A stretch of DNA of 64,000 nucleotides, from the NCBI GenBank assembly GCA_900155495.1, contig FTLJ01000191.1, positions 1-64,000 of the forward strand. The letters run 5' to 3'. This document shows, piece after piece, positions 1 to 12,444 of this stretch. The position numbers and the translations under genes were made by a program. Source of the DNA: Porogramme epimiltina. Taxonomy: Eukaryota > Basidiomycota > Agaricomycetes > Polyporales > Polyporaceae. The notes under the pieces were generated by a model. The model saw only the letters and a list, made by a program, of their open reading frames with translations, ran no database searches and was not told where the DNA came from. Position 1 is the stretch's first letter. Each line of letters opens with the position of its first letter.

Positions 1-483
1 GCCCGGGGCGGGGAGGGGGAGTGGGGAGGGTGCGTGGCATGCGAGGAGGGCTCTTGCTCTCGAGGGACGCAAGGGCTCTCCGGACGGCTGGGACGGGGAC
101 TCGGAGGAGAGGGCGTGGACGGAGGCGCGTGGGAGGGTCTGGCGGCTGCTCACGGGCGCTGGCCTCTGGTTTGGCCGTGATGGGAGGAAATGGGAAACTC
201 CCAGGCGGCCAGCGGCCCAGCGCCCGCGGGAGGTGTGATGTCGCCGCTCTCCACCGGGCCAGGTCTGCGCCCTAGGTTGCGTCCCTTCCCTCCTCCCTCT
301 GCCTCTGCAGCCCGCCCTCCCTCGTCCGCCCGACGCCTGCCTCCCCGCGAGGGCGCCGCTCTCCCGCCCCGCCGCCCTCTGGATAATGCCATTTTGCTCC
401 TCTACAGGCACCACCCCCTCCTCTCGCCCCCTCTCACGACCCAATCTCGCCCTTAGCCTCGCCCCGTCACTTACTCTTGGCCT

Positions 484-2029
484 ATGTCCGCGTCCTCAAG
501 CCGCAATGCGCCCCCCGTCCCCCGCCAGACTACCCTCCCCGTCCCCGTCGAGCACGGCATGAAGCGCAGGTTCTCGCGCCCCGTCTCCCCCGTATTCCAG
601 GTCAGGGACACCAGCATCGTCGATCAGGCTGCTATCGGTGCGTCTCTCCCTTAACCCCGCAATATGCCTTCTCAATATCCTCCTTGATCCTCCTTTCCCC
701 TCGTGTCCCCCTATGGCTACCCCTCCCTCGTGCACGTCGCGTTATACTCGCATCTCCTCTAGATGCCGCCGAGACCCAGTGTCTGCGCGAGTCGGCCAAC
801 GACGTCTTCACCTGCTACCCCAACGATTCAACAGTCGTCGCTCAGCATGAGTGGACCACCATCGTTTGTGCGTAGCTCCTCCCCGTATGCATTATGGCGT
901 CACCCGCTCTGACGTGACTGTCGTCCTACAGGGAACAACAACCTGCCTCAGTTCACACAGACAAACCTCGTCAACCTTTACGTCTTCCACGCGGATACGG
1001 CCGAGCAGGTTTTGAACTTCACTAACGTCACGAACCCCGCCAACACGGCCGGTGTAAAGCATGTTCAGGTTGACGACCGGTGGTTTGGCGACCGAGGGCT
1101 GTCATGGAACGGGGAGAATGTCTCCTTCCCTTTCTACTGGATGATCACCCGCAACGATAAGTCGATCGAGAACACCGACATTCCACAGTCCACCTTTACC
1201 GCCGTTCGTACGTGCATTTCATCCACGCCCTTCGCACAACCGTACTAATAGTTCGGCCATCCCCAAAGAAACAACATTCCTAGATGCGGTGGTTTCGTCC
1301 ATGTCCTCGGCTTCTGCTGCATCCGCTTCCTCTGCCTCCGCTGCCTCACTGTCTTCCCTTACCGCCACCGTAACAACGTCCATATCCCCCTCGCCTTCAT
1401 CGACCCAGGACCCGAACGGCTCTGGTGCGTCCATCCAACCAAACAACGGTAGCTCGTCCTTCCCAAAGTGGGCCATTGCCGTCATCGTCGTGCTCGGCTT
1501 CTTCGCACTCGTCGCGTCGGTCATTCTAGTGTTCTACATCATGCGGCGACTCCGTCAACGGCGCGACGGCAGCCTATCACACCGGAACTCCATGGGCTCG
1601 TCAACACCAATGATGGCCAACGTTGATAGAGGTGGACCTCAGTCACCCATCCTCGGCTCTACAGCCCTCGCCGGCGCGGTAGGAGCGGGAGCAGGCTATG
1701 CAGCGGGGAACAGGCCCGGGTCACCAACAGAGCAGCACGATGGAGCGTCGATGATCTCACGGACCAGCGAACAGGGTCCGTTCTCGGGAGCAGACGCTGC
1801 AATTATGGCGAACGCGTTCAGGCAGGCGCTGCGGAAACCCGACTTCGCGGACCGACCGGTGGTGGAGGGCGAGAGCCCGGATGACCAGCACAATCAGTCA
1901 CGAGCGGAACTTATCAACCAGGAGCTCGCCGAGGAGGGGCGCGACATCCGGAGCGTGAGCTCTTCGCGGGGCGTGCGGGTCGAGACCCTCAGCGATGACG
2001 GAAACGACACAGCGACAGTGCAACATTAG
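484..2029 (+). CDS. Single-pass membrane protein with Ser-rich outer stalk (unnamed)
   Basis: Four exons fit: 484-637, 763-867, 932-1207 and 1269-2029, all with GT-AG introns and consistent phase, giving 431 aa. Residues about 55-175 form a globular segment with several Asn-X-Ser/Thr sites. A low-complexity Ser/Ala/Thr stretch (about 183-240) follows, then one strong membrane helix at about 246-271 ending in a basic stop-transfer cluster (MRRLRQRR). The hydrophilic tail of about 150 residues is rich in Gly, Ser and acidic residues. The layout recalls fungal cell-wall stress sensors of the Wsc/Mid2 type, but no WSC cysteine pattern is visible, so this is resemblance only. No signal peptide precedes the globular part from the ATG chosen (484), so the true first exon could lie further upstream. 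Function is unknown. The gene body is well supported; the N-terminus is less certain. Confidence 0.75.
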
Positions 2030-5000
2030 CGTCGGCGGTGTGCCCCACCGCCGGCGCCATGTAGAGCCGGCTCGGGTTGTGGCCCCCGCAGCCCATCGCG
2101 CCCGCCCCCCGCACCCTCCTGTGTCGTCCTTCCAGCTGTGTCTCGTTCGTCGCTCGTCAGTCCTCGTTGTCGCTGCTCCATGCTTTCGCTCATCCTTTGC
2201 TTTTGTTGAGGGGTCACCTCGAGCTGTTGTATCCGTTTTTAGTCTAGATACAACCGCCATTTTCGCCCGCTCCCAGCATCCGCGCCCGCGCTTCGCCCTT
2301 CCCTGCCACACCCACCCTTCGCTCCCACCATGCGCGCAGATGCCCATACCTCTTCCCCTCCCCTCCTCCCCACACCCATCCTCCCACGCGTACCGTCCTG
2401 TTGGTCATTATACTTTATTTTACCACGGACTATTAATAGCTCCAAAGAGGTTCTACCCCGGCCGCTTTGGCGCTATGGACCCTTCGAATTCATCCCTACG
2501 TTTTCCGTTCTACATACCAGATCTCCTTTTGGGACTCGCCACCAAGCCCGCGCCATGCGCCCTCGGCCTCGTACGTCGCCTGCCCGTCCGCTCGTTCCTC
2601 GACACCGCTACACCAGCACCAGCACCACACCCGCTCGCGCGCGGCGCGCTCGAAAGACGATCCGCCGGACGGCGCTCGTATCTCCCCTACTTATCCCATC
2701 CTATTCCACCTCCTACGCTCGCCTCCGCAACATCCGACACCGCCGGCGCTCAGCTGGCCCACCGAGCTCGGCCGCTGGCACGGGCCGGCGCCGCAGTGGA
2801 CAGCCTGCTCCATCTGCTCTCCCAGCGCGGCTGCGCTCGCTGCCAGTTCGGCGACGGCCTGCCCACCCCTCCCCCCGCGCATCTCGCTCAAGCCGCGGCG
2901 GCCTGCGACGTGCCGCGAAGACGCCCGGAGAAGCCCCGACGTTCCCGCTGGGCGTCGGCTCGCGGGTTGGTGTCGCGCACGGGCCTTGGCGCGGCTTCGC
3001 GCTGCCTCCGCGCCCTTCTGGGTCTGGGCGCACGCATCCGACGGCCCTTCCCCGCCATCGCCTTCCCCGCTCGATTGGATAGAGCGCGTCTCGGCCGCGA
3101 GCTCCGCCGTTCTTCCCCGTCCCCCCATCCACCTCCCGTACCACGCACCGGCCTTTCTCATACATGTCGTTCTGTATTGTTCCAAAATATCCCCCGCCTC
3201 GTTAGTTTCCCCTACGCTTCGTATGTGTCTCCTACCGGTCTTACCCCCCTGCGTCCACCTACCCCTCTCCAGGATACCCAACTCGCCGTCCAGCGTGGCT
3301 CGGCGTGCCACCCTCGTTCGTCCATCCCCACCCCCCGCACTCCCAGTAGTATGTAGCACGTAGCACGCACGCACGGCCCGCCCCCCGCGCGTCCCACGCG
3401 CCGCCCTCGTCCTACCGTAACTAATTATGCTGCTCGCCCGTTCGTCCGTCCGTCCGTTCGCCCGTAGCAGCCGCACCGAGTTGCCGCGCCGTGGCTCGTA
3501 CCTTGGGAATGAGGAATGTCAGTCAGTACATATCCGTATGCGTGTGCGTGTGTATGCGTGGCGCTGTCCGCCGTCCGATGTATCGGGCGCGAGAGATCGG
3601 TCGTGCGTGCGTGCGGGCCGCGGGATGAATCGAGTGCAAGTAATACATACCTGCCCGCCGGCGTCGCGCGCGGGAGCCCGCAGCGCTGCGGACGGGAGTG
3701 AGGGCCGCTGGTGTGTGCCTTGGGCGTATATATGCGTACATATATCCCTCGGGTCGACTGCGTTCTCGCGCGCCGCCCTCGAGCCCGCTTTTCGAGGATC
3801 ACTCGCGTCGCTGGGCACCCACGGTCGGTGGGCGCGCGCTCCCGCGATGATGGCACGGAATTTGGATTGCATTTGCGAGTCTGCTGCGACGAATTACAGG
3901 AGGGTTCGGAGAAATTGCGGGCTGGCCGGTCCCCCTGCGGTCTGCAAGGGGCCCGCTGGGGGGGTCGAGCCCGAGCAGGACGGAGCTCGTATCCAGGTGC
4001 ACGCACGGCACCGCGACTGCAGGAGCCATGCCGACCGACGCCTGCGGCCTGAAGCTTGAAGGCCTGAGGCCCGTCGGCCGCGGCCTGCGGGGTGGGGGCT
4101 CGAACGCGAGCTCTAAACCGCCCCTCCGCGATTCGCTCGGACTTCGCGCTCGTTCGCGTGGGAGCTCGCGTCCGACGAGCCCAAGACGCGCTGCGTTCGC
4201 GTCGTCTCTACTCTGGCGACGGGCGCGGATCTCAGCGCCGGCGGCGGAGGGTGTGAGGAATGGGGCGTTCGTACTGTGCGCCCGTGGCGCACCGTGTGTG
4301 ATGTCGTCACGGTGCGTGAGTCGTGCGCCGTGCGCCAGCCGACGGCGGCGGCGGCGGCGAGGAGGAGGAGGGGGGGGGGCGGTGGCGCCGGTATTATCGC
4401 GGTAGCTTGCGATGTTGCAGCGACCTGCGAGTCGCCACAGCAGCTGCCTGCCCTCGGCCCGCGCGTTCGAAACCGACTCGCGACGCGCTCGAGCCCGGGG
4501 ACCCGCGCAGGTCCTGAGTCGTTGAATAGAGTGGCTGCGCATCCTGCGCTACCACTGCTCGCGCGGCTTGGTAGCCCGCGCTGTTGCCGGAGCAACGCCG
4601 CCGTCGCGCGGGGACCGTTCGCCGCGGAGGAGGGGGCTGCTGGCCGGCGGAGACGACCTTCGACGCAGGGGCGGCCCAAGAGGATGGGTGGAGGCGGAAA
4701 GGCGATGTGTGTTCGTCACCGGCGTTGAACTCTCCGCTGGCTCGGACGGAAGGGAGTACGATTGAGTGAGCAAGAGGGGGGACGCTGTGGGCACGGGTGG
4801 ACACGGGGCTTGATGGCCTACCGCTCGGGGTGACGAACTGAATGGGGACCGGTGCCCAGAGTGGGAGAATCAGTCTAGTACGATGTACCTGTGCAGAATC
4901 TTGAAGTTAATGTCAAGAAAAAACGGAGCGTATTCGATGGACGGTGCGATAGTATGACGTACGTGTGGTAAGCTGTGGTAAGTCGCAGGAGGACGCTAAC

Positions 5001-5966
5001 TCCATATGGGTGGATTGTTCGTCAAATTAGATGACCCAGATATCTCCTAGCTCTCTCTACATGAGTGCTTTTGGTTTTTATAAACCCTTAATCGTCAGTA
5101 GCATCAGTAGTATACTATGGTTCTTGATACTAGAACAGTGGAGGTATTGAGTGTCAGATGTGACTGCTATGGAGAACACTTCATGATCATAGCATGCACT
5201 TGTACTTATGGGTCAAGTAGCATGTCCTGCTCTTGATATAGATAGCAGTGCCCTACGTAGCAGCTCTTGATGTTTGGTGGTTTCGCCAGTGTGTGGCTTT
5301 GCACAAGTGCGGCTAGAGCATAAGCGCCCGATTGGCTCCCCGCATGAGCCGCCGGCACGCCGTTCTCAAATGTTGTCCCTTTCCCCGACCACACTTGCAT
5401 GTGACATCATCATACACATTGTTTTGCCCTTATCATCCTCAGGTTTTGCTCTCGGCAAGCCGTTCTTCTGGTACGTAGTACACTGCTTGGGTCTCCTGCC
5501 TAGCATTCGCTGATCGGAAGAATGTTAGTTACCAGGAGGAAGCATGGCATCTTTTTGCGCAGCAAACAAATGGAGGACGCTTTCCGGCGCATGTGCCCCC
5601 GCCCGCGCTCTCCGAGCCCCCGTCAAGCTTTCATGCGTCTTCATACTCCGAGTGCAAGCCATCGTATTGACGCATATGCCCAACGCGCAAGAAGCTGACG
5701 CGCAGTGACGGCGCGTGCGAACGGCCGTTCGCCGCCCCGCGACTGGCGCGAGCGGCCCATGTGGGCGTGCCAGCTATCGACACTCGCACGTTCTTCTCTA
5801 TCGCTTCTGAGGATCGCCCCTCGTGCCTGCTCCCCCGCCGCACATGGGTGTACATAAGGCGTGAGGAGGAGACTGGGGAACCCAGAGTCCCTGCTACTGC
5901 TGGACGACTCCTTGCTGCTCGGCCCGCCGGATCTCTGCCCTCGCCATCCGACACGTGCGCTTGACC
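2030..5966. other. Long intergenic region with strand-skewed, GC-rich low-complexity DNA
   Basis: No convincing gene is seen. About 2.05-3.42 kb is strongly C+T-rich on the top strand, so several overlapping frames stay open without any recognisable protein. About 3.43-4.75 kb is GC-rich, with CGTC tetramer repeats near 3.44 kb and alternating GT/GC runs near 3.53 kb. From about 4.85 kb the composition returns to ordinary intergenic DNA. The last 400 bases before 5967 should hold the promoter of the nuclease gene. Confidence 0.6.
4341..4380. repeat. GGC/GAG trinucleotide run ending in poly-G
   Basis: A simple repeat: a GGC run changes to GAG/GGA and then into a tract of about nine G. It is a microsatellite inside the GC-rich intergenic block and explains the artificial Arg/Gly-rich frames around it. 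Confidence 0.85.
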
Positions 5967-8283
5967 ATGGTTTCCAAGACACTATGGGCGGGACTGGCTC
6001 TGACGGCGCTGAGGCAGCTCGTCGGTGCGGTTTCCATCACTGACATCCAAGGCTCATCGTACTTGTCACCGCTCAAGGGGCAGAAGGTGACCAACCTAAC
6101 AGGCATTGTCACCGCGAAGGTTCGTTCCCAGTCGCTTGCCATTGCGCGAAGCGCTCGCTCACGTTCTCCATAGACCGACGATGGGTTCTGGTTGCAAGGC
6201 GATGCGGTCGACGACACGCGAGTGTCAAACGGTCTCTTCGTGTTTTCGTCCTCCACGACCGTCTTGAACTCTGTTTCTGCCGGCGACCTGATCTCGCTCT
6301 CCGGCACGGTGGCCGAGTTCCGGTCTACTAGCGCGAGCTCCCTCAACAACTTGTTCGCCACCGAGCTCAACTCGCCGAGCAGCATCACTGTGCTCTCGTC
6401 TAACAACACCATCGCGCCTCTCGTTCTCGGTGTAGACCGCAGCCCGCCGACGCAGAAGCTCTCTGCGCTCGACGTGGGCAGTGACGGCTGGCTGTCCGTT
6501 CCTGGCAACCAGAGTTTGGTCTCCCTCGCAAACGCGACTCTCCAACCCGACAAGTTTGGCATGGACTTCTGGGCGAGTCTGGAGGGCCAGCTCGTCACCG
6601 TGCAGAGCCCGGTCGCGGTCGGGTTCCAGAATAGCTTCGGCGAGTTCTGGGTGCGTGGAGATTGGGCTGCCACTGGGGCGAACAGCCGAGGTGGCCTGAC
6701 TATCACAATTGGTGCGTCTGCTCGAGGAAGGGAACAACACAATGAACTCATCAAACATGTGTAGGTCCTGATGGCGTTCCGGATGCGAACCCTGAGACCG
6801 TCATTGTTGGTTCCCCGGTGGATGGCACCAAACTGCCCAAGCCCGCGTTGGGCATGAAGTTCGCCGATATCACTGGAGTCATTACCTACCAGTAAGTACC
6901 GCCTTGTCAGTCACCGAGACACCTTCATTGACAGTCAGCTGTTAGGTTCGGCTTCTACTACATCCTTCCCTTGACGGCACCTGTTGTCACCTCAACCCCA
7001 AGCACTGTCATTGCCCCGTCAACTATCCTGCATAGCAATGACGAATGCACTATTACCCTCGGGGACTATAACGTATGCTTATTCACTCTGTCCACATGAT
7101 GACGTTAACAGTCGCAACAGGTCGAGAACATGGAACCGACCTCGTCGCACATGTCCACCGTCGCGAACCACATCGCTAACTTCCTGAACACGCCTGATAT
7201 CATGTTCGTGCAGGAGATACAGGACAACTCCGGTGACACCGACGACGGGACTGTCCTCGGAAACTTGACACTGTCTAACCTTGTCAAGGCCGTGTCGAAG
7301 GCTGGGAACACCACCGCGGCGTACAGCTTCCTCGAGATCGCTCCTCTGGACGATCAGGATGGCGGGGAACCCGGAGGAAACATTCGCCAGGCGTACCTGT
7401 AAGCCATTATGCTTGGTAATTGAGCACAACGGGGCTCGATGCTGACATCTCTTTTCGTAATAGATACAACAGCACCAAGTTCAGCCTTGTTCCCGGTTCT
7501 CCTACTGGCAGCGCTACCGATGCAACTGAGCCCGTGCTCGGAGACGACGGCAAGCTCACCCTCACGTACGTTGCCCTTTCTGCACCAACCCGCGCGCCGC
7601 CCCTGAACGCTCTCTGACCCCCCTGTTCCCAATCAGGTTTAACCCCGGCCGGATCGACCCGTCGAACGCGGCGTGGAACGCGAGCCGCAAGCCGCTCGTC
7701 GCCGCTTGGGAGACGCCCTCTGGCGCGCGGTTCTTCACCGTCAACCTCCACCTCTCGTCCAAGCTCAGCAGCTCGTCGACCCAGGGCGACGCGCGCCCGC
7801 CCGTCAACGGCGCTGTGAGCCAGCGCATCAGCCAGGTGGAGGTCATCGCGGTGCGCCCCATTCCTCGCCTCCTTCCTCCACCACCCCACTGACGCCACCC
7901 CCTGCCGCCGCCTCCTCTCCGCCACCGCCGCCTCCTACCCCCGTCCACAGGACTTCGTGAACTCCCTCCTCGCGCTCGACCCCAGCGCGTCCGTGCTCGT
8001 CGCGGGCGACTGCAACGAGTACGCGCAGACGCACGCCGTCTTCGCGCCGTTCGACGACCTGCTGACGGAGCTCGACGTCGCGGCGGGCGTGCCCGCCGCG
8101 GAGCGCTACACGTACCTGTTCGACCAGAACTCGCAGCAGCTCGACCACGTCTTCGCGTCCGCGGCGATCGTCGCGCGCGAGGGCATCGCGGTCGAGCACG
8201 TGCACGTGAACAGCTGGGCGGCGAGCGAGAGCGCGCGCGCGAGCGACCACGACCCGAGCGTCGCGCGCGTGCAGGTGTGCTGA
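5967..8283 (+). CDS. Secreted endonuclease/exonuclease/phosphatase-fold nuclease (ExeM/NucH-like)
   Basis: Eight exons (5967-6119, 6174-6711, 6765-6891, 6946-7072, 7121-7398, 7464-7565, 7637-7850, 7951-8283) keep phase and give 623 aa. Residues 1-20 look like a signal peptide. Residues about 25-290 resemble the OB-like N-terminal region of extracellular bacterial and fungal DNases of the ExeM/NucH type. The rest is an EEP catalytic domain: the metal-binding Glu in FVQEIQD (about 347), the substrate loop LYNSTKF, NLHLSSK, the GD.NE signature (about 532-536, here GDCNE), and the terminal SDHDP (611-615). All key acidic and His residues are present, so it is probably an active metal-dependent extracellular nuclease or phosphodiesterase, perhaps for scavenging DNA or phosphate. 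Substrate is inferred from family. It converges with CDC123, which ends 175 bp further on. Confidence 0.88.
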
Positions 8284-8457
8284 GCGCCGCGTACGCGGCC
8301 GTGGTGAGCTCGCGGCAGCAAGCGACGGCGGTTTTTTTGTTGGCTGAGGGATGAGGTTGGAAGGAAGAACTGTAACATTCGTTGTACTCGATACATGTTG
8401 GTTGTATTGATACAGGATACCCCATTCTGCAACTCTTTGCATCCGAAACACTCAACA

Positions 8458-10131
8458 TCACCCGCGCGAGGACGAGGCGGCCTCGGCTGTGTCGTCATCG
8501 TCGTCGCTCTCTCCCGCCATGCTCTTGCGGATCTCCTCCTGCCACGCGTCCGCGAACTGCTGCACGTCCCGGCCCGCGCTCATCGCGAGCGCCTCGATGG
8601 GCACCATGTTGTGCTGGTGCGCGGGCGCGTTGCGCGCCGCGGCGGGGTGCGTAGGCGAGTCCACGACGCGCAGCTCCGGCGCGGGCGCGGGGGATGAAGG
8701 AGAGGGGGAGAGGCGCGTGAGGAGGAGCGCGTGCAGCTCGTCGTAAGTGAACAGGAGCGGGTCCGTGCGCGGCGCGTACGGGTTGAAGTCGACGACGTGC
8801 CCGCGCGCGAGGTCGCGTGTGAGGAGGAAGTCGAAGGTGTCTGCGCGCAGTGGGTGTGGGAGGGGTGCGCGCGGGGACCGGGTGGAGGCGACGAAATTGG
8901 GCCCGGGAGTGAGTCACGCGGGGAGGGCGGGAAGGGTGAGTGGGACACAGGCTGCGTGTGGTGGGAGGACGTACAGTTCCCTTGTGTCTGCTCCCATTTT
9001 CCTTTTATGTTTGTCTCCCAGAAGGATGTTATGGCGCTGAGCACTTTTTGCTGCGTCTGTGGCTCGTTCCAGAAGTCGTAGTAATTAGGATCGCGTTGTG
9101 AGATGCCTAGTAAGGGTGGCGTGAGCGATTTATAGGCATGACAGTATGTAGTAAAACACACCTATTAGCACTTCTTGCCGGACGAAACACCGCAGCTCCC
9201 GTGCTCGGTCTACGGGATACCATTTGCGGAGGACGAGCTCTAGCTCATACGGGAAAGTGGACTCGGCGGCATATGCGGGGTCACATCCGTCGAAGACTAG
9301 TTCGGGGTCGAGATCGTGCGCTGCAAAGTCTGACGATTTGAGGAGCAAGTAGACATCTGCCGGCGAGACACATTTGAGTGGCGATGATGCCGGAAGCATC
9401 CATGCTGCGTCCTGGGCGTGCACATGAGCATTCAGATGTATGATATGATTTAGCCGGAAGAGGATTGCGCTAAAGGCGCTCCGCGACGGTTTCACTTATC
9501 ATACAGCGTAACAGAAGCGCATGTATGAAACGGACGCATTTCGGGTTACGGCAGGCGTTCGTCCACCCGTGCCTTTAAAGACATGCCCAGAGTCCCACTT
9601 CTACCATGGAGACCGCATAATCTCGATGCATGCGCAGTGGCAGGGTGGGACGGAAATCTTGCGCGCGACGGCCCAGGCGGCATGAAGTAGAGGCGAAGAA
9701 TTCGAGTACGTACTCTGGGTGACGAAAAGTTGAGCTTGGGAAAAACGGCACCGTACTCCGCGACGGCGGCTCTGATCTGTGCATCTAGCTCCGGGAAGGC
9801 GAAGCAAGGACGTTCGTCTTCGTCTTTGTTCTCGTCGTCTGGCTCATCGTCGGAGAGGGAGCTCTCAGCCGGGCTGGGGCGCGAACAGCGTCGATATATT
9901 GGACGCTAGCGCGGTGTAGGCGAGGAGGACTGACATGTCTTCGGCGCCGTCAGGGACAAAGACGCCGTCTGAGTCGAGGTATTGGCGAAATTCGTGTGAG
10001 AGGGGATGGATAACTGTGGACTTGATGGACCAGGCGGAGAAAGAGGGGTACCAGGAGGAGAACTGGAACGCTAGGAGGGCGCGCGGGGAGTAGACAGGAA
10101 AGAGCGGGGGGGAGGAGATAGGAGACGGCAT
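8458..10131 (-). CDS. CDC123: CDC123, eIF2 assembly factor (D123 family)
   Basis: Five exons on the reverse strand (10131-9935, 9873-9714, 9411-9162, 9106-8975, 8840-8458) give 373 aa. Family hallmarks appear in order: FSSWYPSF near the N-terminus, an acidic linker, FPKLNFSSPRDAAWM, the LELVLRKWYPV and ELRCFVR strands of the ATP-grasp core, ISQRDPNYY, and the metal-site region RDLARGHVVDFNPY. CDC123 binds eIF2-gamma and promotes assembly of the eIF2 trimer in the cytosol. The C-terminal tail is acidic and Ser-rich, as usual. The second intron (9412-9713, 302 nt) is about five times longer than the others here. The gene is divergent from the DUF6534 gene across a 380-bp shared promoter. Confidence 0.92.
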
Positions 10132-10511
10132 GGACGGAGAGGGTGAACACCAGGGCGCTCGGCTCGCGGAAGAGAGGAAGCTCGGGCGGGTCCGAAGAGG
10201 GCAGGAGGAGCACCGGGAGTCCAGACGACGTCGGCGTCTGTGGCGGCGGTCGTGATTGGCGGGGTGAATGGGGTTCTCCCCTGCCTGAGAGGGAATTCCC
10301 GCCAGGGGTCGTGCGCCGTCATATAGGCCCGCCGCGTTCCCCAGCCCTCCCTCGCCTCAGCCTCGTTCCCTCTGGCCCGGCGACGGCCCCCTCCTGCTCG
10401 ACGCCGCACCCCTCGCGCCCACCACGCCCCTCTGCGCTTCCTTCAAACCACCCGCTCCTGCTCTGCACACCCCGCCCTCCTCCCGTCTCACGCAGGCGAC
10501 GCGAAGACGCC
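10132..10511. promoter_or_regulatory. Shared promoter between CDC123 and the DUF6534 gene
   Basis: This 380-bp gap separates two divergent start codons. It holds GC-rich blocks, a quasi-palindrome GGGAATTCCC at about 10290 and a TATA-like CATATAGG near 10319. A CT-rich stretch typical of fungal leaders precedes the forward ATG. Exact transcription starts cannot be read from the sequence. Confidence 0.5.
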
Positions 10512-12444
10512 ATGGCCACCTCTGAGGAGCTCACCAGCACGTTTGGTGTCCTTCTCATCGGCTTCATCTTCGCGGTCGTCCTCTACGGCCTCACCTTCTT
10601 TCGTGCGTCTGCCGCCCGCACTCAGCGTCTATCTTTCGTTGATGGACGTGCTTTTTCAGAAACCTACATCTATTACACGCGTTTCCCACAGGACAAGACC
10701 TCAACGAAATGGATGGTGAGTGCATCTGTCTGTGCTGCTCTAGACGATACTTAAGAGCGTTGTACCAGGTTGGACTACTATGGTGCGTCCGGATGGCTCT
10801 CTGACCTTCCCCCTCTTCCTCACGCGCCTCGGATCAGGGCATTGGACACTTCAATCACGACTCTTAGTGAGTTCTTGTACCCTGCCGTTCGAGGCGCCCG
10901 AACTTATCCACACCCCTCTTCTTCAAGTCTCACATACGTGAGTACCATAGTGCCCGTTTTCAAAACTTGCCCTCATCCCTCCTAGCATTTATCACTATCT
11001 AATCACCAACTTTTTAATCGAGTTTGGTGACCTTATAACGACCAGGTGAGCACTTTCTCTCTCAATGTCCCGGAATTGTACTAAAATTGCATAAGGACGT
11101 TTATCGTGAGTCGCGCCTATGATATGGCGTATGCATGTTTGACGGTTCCTGGATGTAGGCTGAGGAAGGGCTGTCGGTGAGTTCTCCCATCATATAGTCA
11201 ACGCGCAACGTTCTAAGTTCTACCTTAGACTGCTCTTATCACCATCGTACAATGGTATGGAATCCCAGCACTAGTAGCATCACCCTATTATTTACCCCTG
11301 TCTAGCTTTTATGCTTACCGCGTTTGGACGGTGTCCGAGAAGAAGTTCGCGGTGCCTACCGTTATTGTGCGTTTCGATCCACTAAACAATGTCACGTAGT
11401 TTGAGCTCTTCTCGCAGGTCGCTATCTCCTTGATAGGATGCGTCCTTGGCTTGAGTAAGTCGCAATCGCCTTCATAAGTCCTTCATTGTGCTAATAGGTT
11501 CTACGTAGCCGGCGTCGTTTTCCTGTATGTGCTACTGTGCTATTGTGATTTCTTCCAACCGGCGCTGACCTCTTGGACAATGCACAAGGTCAAAGCAGAA
11601 CTTGTTCTCCCAGATCGTGTCTCACCGAGTCAAGCTACTGCGCGGTGTTGGATTCGCTGCTGGAGCTGCTGCGGACCTCACGATTGTTGGCGCTATGTTC
11701 TTTTACATGCAACCCCCGCGAAACCCAGGAATGGCGACACCAGACGGTCTATACGAGAAGGTTGTCGTTTACGGCTTTAACCGTGGAACAGCTTTCAGGT
11801 GAGCCGCTACCCGTTCCGTCTTGTGAGGGGGTGCTCACCGCTAGTCACTCTCTAGTGTCGTCCAAATAGTCAAACTGATCGTCTTCCTTGCCGTGCCCAA
11901 CGGCCAGGCATGGATTCTCATGAATTGGGTGTCTAGCAAGGCATATATTAACAGTATTTTTGCCATGTGCGTCCCATAAGCCAGATTCGGGATATAATAG
12001 GAATAAATGCTGACACCGTTCGGCCTCAGGCTCAACTTCCGCAATACTCACCGCGGTCGTGGTGTAGATGAGGAAGACAGTCTGAACCAACACGCCAGCA
12101 ACCGTTCTGGATCTGTCAGCCTCCCAATTGGCCCGCGAGACACTACACGTAGTGTCCAGTTCAATGTGAACCATCCGAAGGTACGTAGTATGTTTATAGT
12201 GTCAACGGTATGGAGATGCTGAACGCTCTGCACAGGCGGGTGACCCAATGAGTGTCATAGAACTCGACATGGTTCCGTCGCGTACAGAGGGTTACGACGA
12301 CGACGTGAGTAGTCAGTACAGCCACGTTTATCGTGTTGTATAATCTCACTCATTCCGATTATTCAGAGCGGTAAGGGCGGCACCCAGTCCGCGATCTACG
12401 GTGGCCCTAGCAAAGTCCGAGATCCCGAAGAGGAACTGCGATAG
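10512..12444 (+). CDS. DUF6534-type multi-pass membrane protein
   Basis: Seventeen exons can be joined in phase to 348 aa: 10512-10602, 10660-10715, 10769-10782, 10838-10866, 10928-10937, 10986-11045, 11096-11105, 11159-11176, 11229-11254, 11306-11366, 11418-11454, 11509-11524, 11589-11798, 11856-11966, 12030-12180, 12236-12304 and 12367-12444. The N-terminal half has the basidiomycete-specific pattern of several membrane helices separated by WALDT, a YHYLITNF-like segment and FYAYRVW. A helix near AVPNGQAWILMN and a hydrophilic Ser/Asp-rich cytoplasmic tail follow. About seven helices in total are expected for DUF6534; its function is unknown. Two exons are only 10 nt and others 14-18 nt, so automated prediction will probably miss them. 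Family assignment is firm; the smallest exons need cDNA. Confidence 0.82.

Noticed and set aside
1995..3363. Long forward frames of 453 and 298 codons
   Set aside because: They overlap in different frames in a C+T-rich block, begin inside the preceding gene or without context, and have Pro/Ser/Arg-rich translations with no domain. The openness follows from base composition.
3425..4680. Many 100-250 codon frames on both strands
   Set aside because: Mutually overlapping Arg/Ala/Gly-rich frames over GC-rich simple repeats; none has protein character.
5894..6754. 286-codon reverse frame
   Set aside because: It is the antisense shadow of the nuclease gene, whose forward frame carries all catalytic motifs.
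7562..8461. 299-codon reverse frame rich in Arg
   Set aside because: Antisense to nuclease exons 6-8; its Arg richness mirrors GC-rich codons on the other strand.
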